From contig JAPXMM010000046.1 of NCBI GenBank assembly GCA_033809015.1, positions 1-15,600 of the forward strand: a stretch of 15,600 nt of DNA, in the 5' to 3' direction. Both the position numbers and the translations under genes were made by a program. Source of the DNA: DTU049 sp033809015. GTDB lineage: Bacteria; Bacteroidota; Bacteroidia; Bacteroidales; DTU049. Below the pieces are notes generated by a model. That model ran no database searches, was not told the origin of the DNA, and worked only from the letters and a program-made list of their open reading frames with translations. Shown in pieces: positions 15,483 to 15,600 of this stretch (the first letter of the stretch is position 1; each line of letters begins with the position of its first letter).

Positions 15483-15514
15483 TTAAAAAACTATGGAAAG
15501 TTGTCCATAGTTTT
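15483..15514 (-). terminator. Intrinsic terminator, minus strand
   Basis: AAAACTATGGA (15487-15497) pairs perfectly with TCCATAGTTTT (15504-15514) across a 6-base loop, giving an 11-bp stem. On the minus strand the stem runs straight into TTTTTTAATT, a U-tract. It would end transcription of the gene entering from the right and isolate the lipoprotein unit. On the plus strand the stem is followed by TTTTCAGG, a weaker match. Confidence 0.75.
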
Positions 15515-15600
15515 CAGGAGGTGCCTTCCAGTTTTTCATATAACTTTTTTTTGTACTTCTCAATAATTCATAAACATCTAATAAACTTATCAAATGTATT
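15483..15600 (-). CDS. 3' end of an unidentified gene, cut by the window edge
   Basis: In the minus strand one frame stays open from the window edge (first full codon at 15599) to a TAA at 15485-15483, giving 38 codons; the other two minus-strand frames close within a few codons of the edge. The peptide ends KNWKAPPENYGQLSIVF. I do not recognise the family. The open frame and the terminator that follows support a real gene end. Against it, the last ten codons fall inside the hairpin, so the true gene may end differently. The rest lies outside the window. Confidence 0.4.
   Translation of the reverse strand, partial: IHLISLLDVYELLRSTKKSYMKNWKAPPENYGQLSIVF

Overview
The window is almost entirely one division and cell-wall (dcw) cluster on the minus strand, reading right to left from mraZ at about 14443 to ftsZ, which ends at 184. 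Several traits point to an AT-rich member of the Bacteroidota (Bacteroidetes). The gene order is mraZ-rsmH-ftsL-ftsI-murE-mraY-murD-ftsW-murG-murC-ftsQ-ftsA-ftsZ, with no murF, murB or ddl inside. MraY is long, with an extra extracytoplasmic insertion. FtsL is of the divergent Bacteroidota type, and FtsI carries a single C-terminal PASTA domain. FtsZ has an internal PAYIRK-type tail motif. Gene starts are preceded by A/T-rich sequence rather than Shine-Dalgarno motifs, and promoters fit the Bacteroidota pattern TTG-N21-TAnnTTTG. The genus cannot be named from the sequence.

Layout, right to left: (1) 15600-15483, the apparent 3' end of an unidentified minus-strand gene closed by a strong hairpin terminator, then a G8 tract (minus strand). 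(2) 15329-14694, a small lipoprotein with a carboxypeptidase-regulatory-like domain, behind its own putative promoter. (3) 14693-14444, an intergenic region with a TATATTTG promoter element and three 10-bp-spaced MraZ-type boxes. (4) 14443-184, the dcw operon: 13 genes that overlap or lie at most about 30 bp apart, with no convincing internal promoter or terminator. (5) 183-1, noncoding downstream of ftsZ, with degenerate CTTTGTG repeats.

The genes act together. MurE, MurC and (elsewhere in most bacteria) MurD and MurF build the UDP-MurNAc-pentapeptide. MraY and MurG turn it into lipid II. FtsW and FtsI polymerise and cross-link it at the septum. FtsL and FtsQ are the bitopic scaffold proteins, and FtsA anchors FtsZ to the membrane. 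RsmH methylates 16S rRNA, and MraZ is the likely autoregulator of the operon.

The most unusual point is the murD position. Instead of a gene of about 440 codons there is a 188-codon intact ORF that resembles only the C-terminal domain of MurD, with its key motifs eroded. The UDP-binding and ATP-binding domains are absent, and there is no room for them between mraY and this ORF. Either the cell has another D-glutamate ligase, or this remnant has a new role or serves only to keep translation of the operon coupled.
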